64,000 nt of DNA from Fimenecus sp045631225 (lineage in GTDB: Bacteria > Bacillota > Clostridia > Oscillospirales > Acutalibacteraceae): contig JAZQUG010000033.1 of assembly GCA_045631225.1 (NCBI GenBank), positions 44,100-108,099 on the forward strand. The letters are read 5' to 3'. Below are positions 20,526 to 29,771 of this stretch, one piece after another. A model generated the notes under the pieces. The model made no database searches and was not told where the DNA came from. It was given only the letters and a program-made list of their open reading frames with translations. The translations under genes were made by a program, and so were the position numbers. Numbering within the stretch: position 1 is the first letter of the stretch; each line of letters opens with the position of its first letter.

Positions 20526-20784
20526 AAAAGATATGATAATAAGAAAAGTAGGCACGGAAACAATTCTTATTCCTTTGGGAGATGCACTCAAAAAACATAA
20601 TGGCTTGTTTATGCTTAGTGAATCGGCGTGCTTTTTGTGGGAACAGCTTCCAGGCTGTAATTCCGTACAAGAGCTTGCAAATAAACTTTATGATGAATAT
20701 GATGTTACTCAAGAACAAGCACTTTCTGATACACAGAATTTCATCGACCAACTTGCTGAACTTGAAATTATTGATTATCAGTAA
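20515..20784 (+). CDS. PqqD-like peptide-binding protein, locus 1
   Basis: An 89 aa PqqD-like protein, the RiPP recognition element fold. It begins MIIKKDMIIRKVG, has the usual NGLFMLSESACFLWEQL helix region, and ends with a two-helix section (about residues 48-87). It would hold the leader of the peptide and present it to the radical SAM enzyme. ATG 20515 is chosen after AAGGTGG; a GTG at 20512 is possible. It overlaps the radical SAM stop by 11 bases. An oddity: the last three codons and the stop lie in the conserved sequence of an inserted intergenic repeat, so the protein ends IIDYQ where its locus 2 partner ends IID. Confidence 0.85.
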   Translation: MIIKKDMIIRKVGTETILIPLGDALKKHNGLFMLSESACFLWEQLPGCNSVQELANKLYDEYDVTQEQALSDTQNFIDQLAELEIIDYQ

Positions 20785-20969
20785 TTTAACGATAGGTTAG
20801 ATTGATTTTCTACGTAATCAACTTAATAACACATAAAAAGCGTTGCAAAAGTGAGACCACCCCCCCCCCCTTGCAACGCTTAATTTTTTCAAATGGCTTA
20901 AATACTATATAAAACAACGATACCACTATCAACACAAATTGTATCAATAGTGGTATCTGATTTGGTACG
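20773..20969 (+). repeat. Structured intergenic repeat, full copy A
   Basis: Order: GATTATCAGTAATTTAACGA block, linker, AAGCGTTGCAA/TTGCAACGCTT hairpin (20839-20881), AAATACTATATAAAACAACG block, then GATACCACTAT/ATAGTGGTATC inverted repeat, ending GATTTGGTACG. The hairpin loop has an 11-base C-run that spoils the inner GGGA/TCCC pair of other copies. It starts inside the PqqD-like gene. Confidence 0.9.
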
Positions 20970-20974
20970 TCGCG

Positions 20975-21593
20975 CCGAAAAAGATATCATTAAAACATAA
21001 AGGTGAACGAACCGTATATACATAGAAAAATGCAAAGTATGGTGAAAATTAGAGGGCTTTTATAAACACTTTTTCTTTGTAAGCGGTATATTTAACTTAA
21101 TTCTTCCTTTGAAAAGGTGAACCGATACAATTCATTAGGTAAAATCTCATTATTTTGCTCTATAGTCTCAAATCCCAATATTTCGTCAACGGAAACACCG
21201 AATATTTCTCTTAATCTTATTAAGTTGTCAATCGTAGGGACGGTTTGATCTTTTTCCCATAAACTAATTGTCTATCGGCTTACAAGCAACTTTTGCCCGA
21301 GCTCTTCTTGCGACATTCCAAGTCGCTTTCTATATGCTTGTATTTTTTCACCAACTGTCATAAAAGTCGCCTCCTTTTGCTTAATTTTATTATAACAGAA
21401 ATCCTTGCAAAAATAAAGAATATATCACTTGATTTTGTCAAGTAGCACTTGCAAAACCGCTTTTCTAGTTCAAGTCCTCCCCAAAGGGCGTTTGGGGGAA
21501 ATGATATCTTTATGAATTGCGCCTTGAAAAATGGCAGAAAAAGCCCAGAAACCGTTGTGGTTTCTGGGTTTTCCGAACCGATATCTTTTTCGG
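20975..21593. repeat. 14-bp inverted repeats bracketing a 600-bp insert-like segment
   Basis: CCGAAAAAGATATC at 20975-20988 is matched by its exact reverse complement at 21580-21593. Between them lies the broken XRE regulator gene. Beside the right arm are two local hairpins: CCCAGAAACC/GGTTTCTGGG (21544-21568, with a T-run) and a CGAACCGA/TCGGTTCG stem. The arrangement suggests a decayed small mobile element; no transposase is present. Confidence 0.45.
21092..21361 (-). pseudogene. XRE-family HTH regulator broken by an amber codon
   Basis: Read on the minus strand, a 90-codon frame starts at 21361 after a strong AAAGGAGG site. It has a typical Cro/C1-type helix-turn-helix: MTVGEKIQAYRKRLGMSQEE, then LLVSR-stop-TISLWEKD, then VPTIDNLIRL and FGVSVDEILG. 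Codon 30 (21272-21274) is TAG where the family has Gln (SRQTISLWE), a single CAG to TAG change. The remaining 60 codons are otherwise intact, so the loss is recent. Translation from the start gives only 29 residues, too short to bind DNA. It would once have regulated a mobile element or neighbour; nothing nearby is clearly its target. Confidence 0.85.
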
Positions 21594-21746
21594 TTCGCAA
21601 TGTTGGCATTGACTATGCTATTTGATGCAATTCGTAATTTTGCAAGTTATTATTTGTTTTATGTATGATAGAACAATTATAGATGGAGATGAAATAATAA
21701 ATAATTTTTTATAGTAAATAATGCCCACGTATAATACATTAAATGC

Positions 21747-21774
21747 TTGACTAATACATTCTTTTGATTATAAT
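21747..21774 (+). promoter_or_regulatory. Sigma-A promoter of GH2/peptide locus 2
   Basis: TTGACT (21747-21752), a 16-base spacer and TATAAT (21769-21774), about 80 bases before the GH2 start. The -35 sequence is the same as at locus 1. The 21,600-21,746 stretch before it is AT-rich and I see nothing else there. Confidence 0.75.
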
Positions 21775-21856
21775 ATAAGTGTATAGATGAATTTTTATAA
21801 TCATCATTTTTCGCTATATGTGTACAGTATATAGCCAAGGAGAGGAGAAAAAGTAT

Positions 21857-24800
21857 ATGAAACAAACAATGAAAAAGCGTTTGCAAAAGGCAATGGCAAT
21901 TTTATTGTCAGCTATTATGGTGCTGTCGGTATTTGCTGTGATACCCGCCGATTTATTCAAGGCAAGTGCAGCAACAACTGCACTTTTTGAGGACCGTCTT
22001 GAATTGAACTTCAACAACAACTGGAAGTTTAGTTTAGGCGATGATTCAAGTGCAAGTGCAAAGTTGTTTGACGACTCAGCTTGGGAAACCGTTGAGTTGC
22101 CACATGATTTTAGTATTTCACAAGATTTTCTTAGTTCAGGAACAGAAGCAGAAAGTGGTAACTTGCCTGGTGGTACAGGATGGTACAGAAAGACTTTTGT
22201 AATGTCGTCTGATTCTCGTGATAAGGCTGTTATTCTTAATTTTGATGGTGCTTACAAGGATACTTATGTTTATGTAAACGGTACTCTTGTAGGTGAAAAT
22301 CACTATGGTTATAACAGCTTTTCGTTCGACATCAGCGAACATCTTACATGCAACGGCACAACTGCGAACATTATTGCAGTAAAGGTTGAAAACCAGCTTC
22401 CTTCCAGCCGTTGGTATTCAGGTTCAGGTATCTATCGTGATGTTACAATGACAATTGTTGACCCAATTCACGTTGACCTTTACGGTACATATGTAACAAC
22501 ACCTAACCTTGAGAGTTCAAACGGTGCAGATGGTACTGTTAATGCAAAGATTACACTTGTTAATACTCAATATGAGGAACCAACTGTAACAGTTAAAGCA
22601 CAGATTCTTGATGCATCAGGTAATGCTGTTGGTACAACTGCGTCAGTAGATGTTGTTCCAGGAGGCAAAGAAAAGACAGAAGTAACTCTTAATCCTTCAG
22701 TGTCTAATCCTACTCTTTGGAGTTCATGGGATTTAGGTACTCCATACCTTTATACTCTTCGTACAACTATTTCTAAAAACGGAAAAGTAATTGATACTTA
22801 CGATACAGAATTCGGTTACCGTTGGTTCAAGTGGGATCTTGATGGTGGCTTCTCTCTCAATGGTACAAATTTAAAACTTGAAGGTGTTTGTATGCATCAC
22901 GACCAAGGTGCTCTTGGTTCTTCTCAAGAATATGATGCAATTTATCGTCAGGTAGCAATTCTTAAGGATATGGGTTGTAACTCAATCCGTACTTCTCATG
23001 GTACTCCTTCAAGAGTATTTATGGATGTTTGTAATGACCTTGGTATGCTCGTTATGAACGAATTTTTTGACGGTTGGGATGTTGCAAAGAACAGCAATAG
23101 CAACGACTTCAGTGTATATTTTGACCAGGAAATTGGTGCAGATAATAATCTCCTTGGTGCTGAAGCTGACCAGATGTGGTATGAATTTGTTCTTACTCAG
23201 TCAGTTAAGCGTGACCGTAACGACCCATCAGTTATAATTTGGGACGTTGGTAACGAAATTTCTGAAGGTGCAGGCGTTGGTGACTTTGAAAACATCGCAC
23301 GAAATATGAGAGATATGTTGGATACTCTTGACCCAACAAGACCAATTTGTCAAGGTAATAACCAGAGAAATGTTACTTCAGGTTGGCCACTTACAGTTGA
23401 AAAGTATATGACTGTTGTCGGCGGTAACTATCAGCCTGCAACATGGGCAGGTATGTACAGCCAGATTGCTGCTATTGCTGATGCGAAGACAGGTAATTCA
23501 GCAGACGCTGGTAACCCATTTGTTATGACAGAAACAACTTCTGCTCTTACAACTCGTGGTGAATATTTTGACGAACAATTAAGCGCTAACTATGGTGCAA
23601 ACTCAAATCATCAGTACACAGCCTATGATTTGAAGGCAGTTAGCTGGGGTACAACAGCAGCGGGCACTTGGTACACAACAATTACAAACGACTGGTTCTC
23701 AGGTGCTTATGTATGGACTGGTTTCGACTATATCGGTGAGCCAACAGGTTTCAACCATACAACAGGCAACTATGGCGTAGGTTATCCAAATACTTCATTC
23801 TTTGGTATTGTTGATACTGCAGGTTTTGCAAAGGATACATACTATCTTTACAGAAGTATGTGGAACGAACACTCAACAACACTCCACCTTGTTCCTGGAA
23901 CATGGAAGTCAAGTGACCTTACATTAAGCAATGGTTATGCTAATGTTGCTGTTTATAGTAATGCTGACCATATCGAGCTCCTTCGTAACGGAAGTGTTAT
24001 TGCAACAGCTCAGTCAACAACACATACAACAAATGCTGGTCATAAATATCAAACTTGGGTAGAAACAGTAGCTAATTCTTCTTATGCTACAACTACTGAA
24101 TTCTACACAGGTACAGGTAAAGACCTTTATCCACAGTTTACTGTTAAGCAGTCAGATTCAGATGTAATTTCGGTTAAGGCTTATGATGCAAATAACAACG
24201 AAATTACAAATACTGTTGGTACAGATGAAATTTCAGCTGTTGTAGCAACAAAGATTGTTCCAACAACTTGGGCTGACAATTCAAAGACATATACAGCTGA
24301 CGGCGACAATTTCGTTTATATTGAATATACAGCACAGGATGCTAATGGTAACTTTGATGCAACTTATGACGGAATACTCAATATCACATTGAATGGCGAC
24401 GAAGCTGAAATTGTTGGTGTTGATAACGGTAATCCGGTTGATACAGTAAGATTCCAGCAGGATTCGGTATTTGCAAATGGTGAAAATACTGCAAAAGTTC
24501 AGATGTTCAATGGTAAGGCTCTTGTTGTTCTTCGTACAAATGAAGAAGTTGGTGATGTAGAAATTACAGCAACTACAACAGGTGCTACTGTTGACGGTAT
24601 TACATTTACAACATCATCAGAAACTGGCAGTGAGCTTCTTGACGAATTTGAAGAAGTAATATCGCAACCTGATAATCTCAGATATGAACCAACTCTGTTT
24701 GATGAGTGGGAAGCACTTTATAACAAGCTTACAGCAGGTGGTTCAGCAACTTTATCAAATGAATTTACAAAATATACAGCAGGTAGTGCAACTGGTGGTA

Positions 24801-27800
24801 CTCCAACAACACTTGAAGTAGTTGCTTCAACTGACCTTAACTCATTCTCAAATGGCTGGTACGTTATTACAGGTGTGGCAGACTGGAATGATTATTCAGA
24901 AGGTGTAATGACACACACTACTGTTAACTCAGGTTTCCGTGCAGACGGTACAGAATCAACTGATGTTCCTGCGGTGACATCTGATGCTTGGTATTTTGAG
25001 CGTCAGGGTGATGGTAGATTCTACATTTATTATGAAAACGAATCAGGAACAAAACAATATTTGAATATCAACAGTTCAAAGCCTTATGTTTCTACATCTC
25101 CACAGGCACTTACTGTTACTATTTCAACATCATCCAAGTTAACTATCAGTGATGGTAGTGGTCATTATATTAACTATTCAGGTGGTGAGGTTGACGTTGT
25201 TGGTGTTTGGACAGCTTCTACACCACTTACTCTCTACAAAGTAGTTGGTGGCACAGGTTCAAATGCCCAGTATCCGGTTGAAGATGGTACATATGTAATT
25301 TACAATGATGATACTCGTTATCCAGGTAATTCAGGTATCCTTACAAATACAAAAGACTCAATCGGTATTCCAATTGAAATCACAACTCCTGTAAATAATG
25401 TTATTACTACTGACCCTGTAAACGCATATACATTTACTCGTGTAGATGGCACAACTGATGAATATTACATCAGAAATAGTGAAGGCAAGTACCTTTCATT
25501 TGGTTCATCTGGCGGTTCAATCGCATTTACTGATTCTGCAGCAACACTTAAGGTGTATGCAAGAAGTGATGGTACAATCAATATTTACAATGATGCAGGA
25601 CAGTTCCTTGACCATTACTATTCAAGCTCACAGAACCATTACAACACATGGTCATCAACAACAAGCGCAACGGATGTAAACCGTATTTTCGGTCTTTACA
25701 GAAATGAATCAGGTGGTGTTACTGTTCCTGCGGGAAAAGAAAACCTTTATAATGCACTTTATGAAGGTATCCAGAATGCTCCTGGCACATATTCTGCAGC
25801 AACATATAATGCACTTTTCACAGCTATTAAAGATGGTTATGCTGTATTTGAAGATAGCAGTGCTTCAACAGATGATATCAGTGCAGCAACTCTTAGAATT
25901 ACAAATGCTATAGCGGCTCTTGAGGTTGAGATGAAGTACATTCCTTCAACACTTTGGAAGTACGGTTATTATCCTCAGAATACAAGTAGCCCTTATGCAA
26001 ATGGCGGTGCTGCTTTCAATGAATTGACTTATGCATCAATGGAAGAGATTATCAGAGCTGATGACAGCCTTATGTCACAGATTAAGGATGCTATCGGTTA
26101 TGATACAAGAACATGGGCAAGTGATACTGAAAAGACAACTGCTCTTAATACTGCAGTTACACAATATGCAAAGATTTACTCGATTTCATTTACCGGTAAT
26201 GGTGTAGCAAATGAAGCACAAGCAGAAAACTTTGCAAAAACAAGCTGGAATGTATGGTGTAAGACAGGCACTCAGGGTGCTGGTGAGGCTTCTGAAGAAG
26301 GTGCTTCAGTTCAGGGTATTTTCAGTGCTTTACGCGTTGACGGACAGCCTGTTGACCACGCTGATTATTCAGTTCTTCCATACGGTAACGCAATTGATAA
26401 TACAAACAGAGCAAACTTTAATACAATCAATGGTATTTCGATTTCATTGACAATCAACGGCACTGCAACTAGTGTTAATCTTCCTGCTCTTGAAGGTATA
26501 AGCGTTCATATCAACGAAATGTTCAAGAAGGAAGATATTTACGCTAACGGTACTGATGCAAGTCAGGGTTATGCAAGAAAATATTGGGATCTCGGCTTCC
26601 CATTCCTTGTTACTACTAACCAATTCGGTATCAATACTTACACTTATTCAAGTAGTGACACATCATATTTGTTCCAGGCTGATTTTGACGATGCTAACAA
26701 CTCTGCAACAGCTGTTCTTACTCCTGTTGATGAGTGGTCAATAACTCGTGATGGTAAGGGTGAAGGAAACGGATTCTTCCCATTCAACTATCAGCAGGGT
26801 GCAACAACACTTTCAGGTGAAAAGGCTATTTACCATTACGCATTAAACTATGATATGGAATTCTATATTCCTCTTGCAGGTACTTATGCTGACGGTGAAG
26901 ATGTAGTATTCGAATTCTCAGGTGATGACGACGTTCTTGTTTACATCGACGATGTTCTTGTACTTGATAACGGTGGTCTTCACGGTGCTCGTTCTGCATC
27001 TATTAACTTCACAGAGGCAACCATTTCTTACCAGTACGCTATGAATGTTGACGCTGCTGACGGTCTTGTTGAAAGCACAACTGAAAATGCTATAGTTTAT
27101 GCTTATGATGACCCTAACAAAGCAACAACTTGTAATGGTGATGAGCTTGCTGCTCTTGAAAAACTTCAGGAAGTTCGTACTGACGGTGACTATCATACAT
27201 TCAGCTTCTATTATGTTGAACGTGGTTCAACAGACTCAAATTGTGAGATGAGCTTTAACCTTCAGGAAACTTCTGAACATGTTCTTCTTTACGACCAGAC
27301 AATCGTTGTTGATAATGGTCTTCCTGTTGAAGATTTCAGCATTACAGAAGACAACTTCCTTTCACAGGATGGTATAGCTGCAGGTACAAAGACAATGCTC
27401 CTTGGTATTGTTAAAGGCAACACTCCTGTTTCAGACATTGTTGAATTTGAAGATGTTGAAAATCTTTGTGATACATTCAAGGCTTCGGGTGATGTACTTA
27501 CTGTTCCTAATATGAAATACGGTACATGTACTGTTACAAGAGTCGATGATGAAGCATACAGAGATAACGCTGTCGTATCATATACACCAAATACTATCAG
27601 AATGACTGGCGAAGATTACTTCTATGTCTGCTCCGAAATTACTGATGACCCAACCTATGCTGAAGGTACTGTTTACCATCAATACGAAAAGGTAACATTT
27701 ATACCTGCAACATCAGTTTATTACGAGGATAACTTTGGTGGTGAAGGAATCAGCTTCATAGATGGTTCAACAACTGATAATTCAGGTCACGGTGTGTGGG

Positions 27801-29446
27801 AAACTGTTTATACAGAAGGTGCAGATGCAACTACATTTGCAGGTGCAAAACAATCTGCTGACTTTGTTGGTGATAGTTTATCAAATCCATATGGTTTTGA
27901 CCCTGTTTATGCAGGCTTGGATACAACTAAGGATTATACTAAGTATAGTGGCTTCTCAGCACAGAAGGTAACAGTAAGTGCTGCAAACAATGCTAAGAAT
28001 GGTGGTACTAATCCAACTGTTGAGTTTACATTCACAGGTACGGGCTTTGATGTTATCAGTATGACAGATAGCACAACAGGCGTTTTCTATATGGAAATCT
28101 TTGATGAAAACGGCACAAGAGTTGGCAAGAGAAGTGTAGTTGACACTTACTATGGTTACTCTTACGGTCAGCTTTATGCAGATGAAAATGGTGAAGCAAC
28201 ACTTACCGAAACAGATAAGCCTCTTTATAAGAGTGCTGACAATGAAGCAGTTACAAGAGAAGTAACATATTATTCAACCAACGATTCAGGCGAAACAATT
28301 GTTGTTCGTGAACCATCATATCTTGATGTTTCAGGTTATGGTTATACAGATACTCCAACATATTATGATGCTGACGGTAACCTTACAGAAACTGAAACTG
28401 AAAATATTGCTTACGCTTATGCTTACGCTTATGGTTGGGTAACAGCAGATGATGTTGAAGGTCTTTATCAGATTCCTGTAATCAAGAAGACAGGTCTTGA
28501 CTATGGTACATACACAGTTGTTCTTACTGCAATGTATACAGCAATGTTTGACCATACAGGTGAAGAACAGTTTGACCTTTACTTAGATGCTATCCGTATT
28601 TATGACCCAGCAGGTAAGGATGACGGAATAAATTCATCAATTCTTACTGAATACAAGCTTGATAATGAATCTTATCCAAACTACCTTTCAATCAAGGATA
28701 TGCTTATTGGTGCAGATTCTCTTTCTAAGGATTCATCAACTCAGGGTGTTATATTCATCGATGGTATTGCAGCTCTTAATAATGACCTTGAAAAATATAA
28801 GCTTGCAGGTCCTAACAATGAGCTTTACCTTGCAAAGGGTCAGGCTGTTGCATTTGAAATTTGGGCAACTGCAGTTCCTGATGAAGTTCAGCTTGGTATG
28901 AAGTCTGCGACGGGTAATCCTGTAGTTAAGGTTACTTACAATGGTCAGGAAAACACTAAGGATGCAGTAACACTTAAGACTGCAACAGAAATGAATTACA
29001 TCATCAATAATTTACTTCCTACTGATGGTAAGCTTACATGGTCAGAGGTTGTAATTGACGGTACTGTATATTATAGAACAGGTACAGTTGTAATTCAGAA
29101 CACATCAACTGATGATAGTATTCTTTCTCTCACAAGCATGAAGTGGACATTTACAGGTGTTGGCCAGTACGGACATTATGAAACAACATTACCAGAAACA
29201 CCTGCTGTAATGTCATTCATGGCAAGAAGAACAACTGTCAGTGATGCTTACTCAATGATGGGAACTAACGATGCTACTGATACAGATGAATCTGTTGATA
29301 ATGGCGATACAGGTGAAGAAATAATTCCTGATGATAACGGTGGCACAAACGATACTAGCGAAGAGCCTCAGGAAGAACTCACTTGGATTCAAAAAATCAT
29401 TAGAGCAATTACAAACTTTTTTAAGAAGATTTTTGGTATGGCTTAA
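21857..29446 (+). CDS. Giant secreted GH2 beta-galactosidase-like protein, locus 2
   Basis: A 2,529 aa paralogue of the locus 1 enzyme with the same domain order. A signal peptide (cleavage near KASAA, about residue 35) leads to the GH2 jelly roll, Ig-like domain and TIM barrel. The acid/base is Glu467 in WDVGNEISE and the likely nucleophile is Glu559 in FVMTETTSALTTRGEY. Then come Ig-like domains, beta-trefoil-like repeats (about 990-1280), a FIVAR-like domain (about 1294-1365) and a fibro-slime/PA14-like region with GDDDVLVYIDDVLVLDNGG near 1688. An acidic linker is followed by a basic amphipathic tail, WIQKIIRAITNFFKKIFG. The last 600 residues stay close to locus 1, including GVIFIDGIAAL and GQAVAFEIWATAVP. 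The start is ATG 21857 after AGGAGAGGAG. The barrels differ enough to allow different substrates. Confidence 0.9.
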   Translation: MKQTMKKRLQKAMAILLSAIMVLSVFAVIPADLFKASAATTALFEDRLELNFNNNWKFSLGDDSSASAKLFDDSAWETVELPHDFSISQDFLSSGTEAESGNLPGGTGWYRKTFVMSSDSRDKAVILNFDGAYKDTYVYVNGTLVGENHYGYNSFSFDISEHLTCNGTTANIIAVKVENQLPSSRWYSGSGIYRDVTMTIVDPIHVDLYGTYVTTPNLESSNGADGTVNAKITLVNTQYEEPTVTVKAQILDASGNAVGTTASVDVVPGGKEKTEVTLNPSVSNPTLWSSWDLGTPYLYTLRTTISKNGKVIDTYDTEFGYRWFKWDLDGGFSLNGTNLKLEGVCMHHDQGALGSSQEYDAIYRQVAILKDMGCNSIRTSHGTPSRVFMDVCNDLGMLVMNEFFDGWDVAKNSNSNDFSVYFDQEIGADNNLLGAEADQMWYEFVLTQSVKRDRNDPSVIIWDVGNEISEGAGVGDFENIARNMRDMLDTLDPTRPICQGNNQRNVTSGWPLTVEKYMTVVGGNYQPATWAGMYSQIAAIADAKTGNSADAGNPFVMTETTSALTTRGEYFDEQLSANYGANSNHQYTAYDLKAVSWGTTAAGTWYTTITNDWFSGAYVWTGFDYIGEPTGFNHTTGNYGVGYPNTSFFGIVDTAGFAKDTYYLYRSMWNEHSTTLHLVPGTWKSSDLTLSNGYANVAVYSNADHIELLRNGSVIATAQSTTHTTNAGHKYQTWVETVANSSYATTTEFYTGTGKDLYPQFTVKQSDSDVISVKAYDANNNEITNTVGTDEISAVVATKIVPTTWADNSKTYTADGDNFVYIEYTAQDANGNFDATYDGILNITLNGDEAEIVGVDNGNPVDTVRFQQDSVFANGENTAKVQMFNGKALVVLRTNEEVGDVEITATTTGATVDGITFTTSSETGSELLDEFEEVISQPDNLRYEPTLFDEWEALYNKLTAGGSATLSNEFTKYTAGSATGGTPTTLEVVASTDLNSFSNGWYVITGVADWNDYSEGVMTHTTVNSGFRADGTESTDVPAVTSDAWYFERQGDGRFYIYYENESGTKQYLNINSSKPYVSTSPQALTVTISTSSKLTISDGSGHYINYSGGEVDVVGVWTASTPLTLYKVVGGTGSNAQYPVEDGTYVIYNDDTRYPGNSGILTNTKDSIGIPIEITTPVNNVITTDPVNAYTFTRVDGTTDEYYIRNSEGKYLSFGSSGGSIAFTDSAATLKVYARSDGTINIYNDAGQFLDHYYSSSQNHYNTWSSTTSATDVNRIFGLYRNESGGVTVPAGKENLYNALYEGIQNAPGTYSAATYNALFTAIKDGYAVFEDSSASTDDISAATLRITNAIAALEVEMKYIPSTLWKYGYYPQNTSSPYANGGAAFNELTYASMEEIIRADDSLMSQIKDAIGYDTRTWASDTEKTTALNTAVTQYAKIYSISFTGNGVANEAQAENFAKTSWNVWCKTGTQGAGEASEEGASVQGIFSALRVDGQPVDHADYSVLPYGNAIDNTNRANFNTINGISISLTINGTATSVNLPALEGISVHINEMFKKEDIYANGTDASQGYARKYWDLGFPFLVTTNQFGINTYTYSSSDTSYLFQADFDDANNSATAVLTPVDEWSITRDGKGEGNGFFPFNYQQGATTLSGEKAIYHYALNYDMEFYIPLAGTYADGEDVVFEFSGDDDVLVYIDDVLVLDNGGLHGARSASINFTEATISYQYAMNVDAADGLVESTTENAIVYAYDDPNKATTCNGDELAALEKLQEVRTDGDYHTFSFYYVERGSTDSNCEMSFNLQETSEHVLLYDQTIVVDNGLPVEDFSITEDNFLSQDGIAAGTKTMLLGIVKGNTPVSDIVEFEDVENLCDTFKASGDVLTVPNMKYGTCTVTRVDDEAYRDNAVVSYTPNTIRMTGEDYFYVCSEITDDPTYAEGTVYHQYEKVTFIPATSVYYEDNFGGEGISFIDGSTTDNSGHGVWETVYTEGADATTFAGAKQSADFVGDSLSNPYGFDPVYAGLDTTKDYTKYSGFSAQKVTVSAANNAKNGGTNPTVEFTFTGTGFDVISMTDSTTGVFYMEIFDENGTRVGKRSVVDTYYGYSYGQLYADENGEATLTETDKPLYKSADNEAVTREVTYYSTNDSGETIVVREPSYLDVSGYGYTDTPTYYDADGNLTETETENIAYAYAYAYGWVTADDVEGLYQIPVIKKTGLDYGTYTVVLTAMYTAMFDHTGEEQFDLYLDAIRIYDPAGKDDGINSSILTEYKLDNESYPNYLSIKDMLIGADSLSKDSSTQGVIFIDGIAALNNDLEKYKLAGPNNELYLAKGQAVAFEIWATAVPDEVQLGMKSATGNPVVKVTYNGQENTKDAVTLKTATEMNYIINNLLPTDGKLTWSEVVIDGTVYYRTGTVVIQNTSTDDSILSLTSMKWTFTGVGQYGHYETTLPETPAVMSFMARRTTVSDAYSMMGTNDATDTDESVDNGDTGEEIIPDDNGGTNDTSEEPQEELTWIQKIIRAITNFFKKIFGMA

Positions 29447-29468
29447 TTTTGAAGGGAGGATATGAATA

Positions 29469-29711
29469 ATGAAAAAAACTTATGTAAAACCACAAATTGC
29501 ATATGAATCATTCCAACTTTCAACAAGCATTGCTGCAAGCTGTGCACTATTAGGTACTCAGTCTGCACAGTATGTTTGTCCGGTGACAGACCCGGATTCA
29601 GGCTTTGTACTTTTTGCAGATAATATTGCATCACCTTGTGATACGGTACCGGCAAATGGTAGTATTTGCTACGACGTTCCTGTGGCAAATTGGAATGTAT
29701 TCTCATCATAA
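29469..29711 (+). CDS. Four-cysteine RiPP-precursor-like peptide, locus 2
   Basis: An 80 aa paralogue of the locus 1 peptide with the same layout: KKTY-x-KP-x-I-x2-ES-x2-LST-x-IAA leader part, cysteines at 25, 37, 57 and 67, CPV-x-D-x2-SG in the middle, ICYDVPVANWNVF near the end, and a final Ser-Ser. Only the third cysteine shifts in alignment, so three positions are fixed and one moves by about two residues. The ATG at 29469 lies nine bases after GGGAGG. An out-of-frame ATG sits seven bases upstream, as in locus 1. It has no signal peptide, so export would need another route. The RiPP assignment rests on the three enzyme genes downstream. Confidence 0.77.
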   Translation: MKKTYVKPQIAYESFQLSTSIAASCALLGTQSAQYVCPVTDPDSGFVLFADNIASPCDTVPANGSICYDVPVANWNVFSS

Positions 29712-29720
29712 ATGAAATAT

Positions 29721-29754
29721 AACGGAGTTCGTCATAGTGATGGTGAACTCCGTT
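29721..29754 (+). terminator. Hairpin after peptide gene 2 (partial terminator)
   Basis: AACGGAGTTC pairs with GAACTCCGTT around a short loop, followed by a poor T-run (ACTTTTG). It occupies the same place as the hairpin after peptide gene 1 with the same GGAGTT/AACTCC core. Confidence 0.7.
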
Positions 29755-29771
29755 ACTTTTGGGATTAGATT

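Noticed and set aside
20029..20751. Long minus-strand frames opposite the radical SAM and PqqD-like genes
   Set aside because: The plus-strand genes have intact motifs and coupled starts; the antisense frames have no motif or start signal.
21272..21274. The in-frame TAG of the XRE gene as a pyrrolysine codon
   Set aside because: It replaces a conserved Gln by one base change, and nothing in the window suggests pyrrolysine machinery.
9808..29446. The two GH2/peptide loci as an assembly duplication
   Set aside because: They differ throughout in sequence, length (2,613 versus 2,529 aa), start codons and anchor type of the fourth-gene products, so they are old paralogues.
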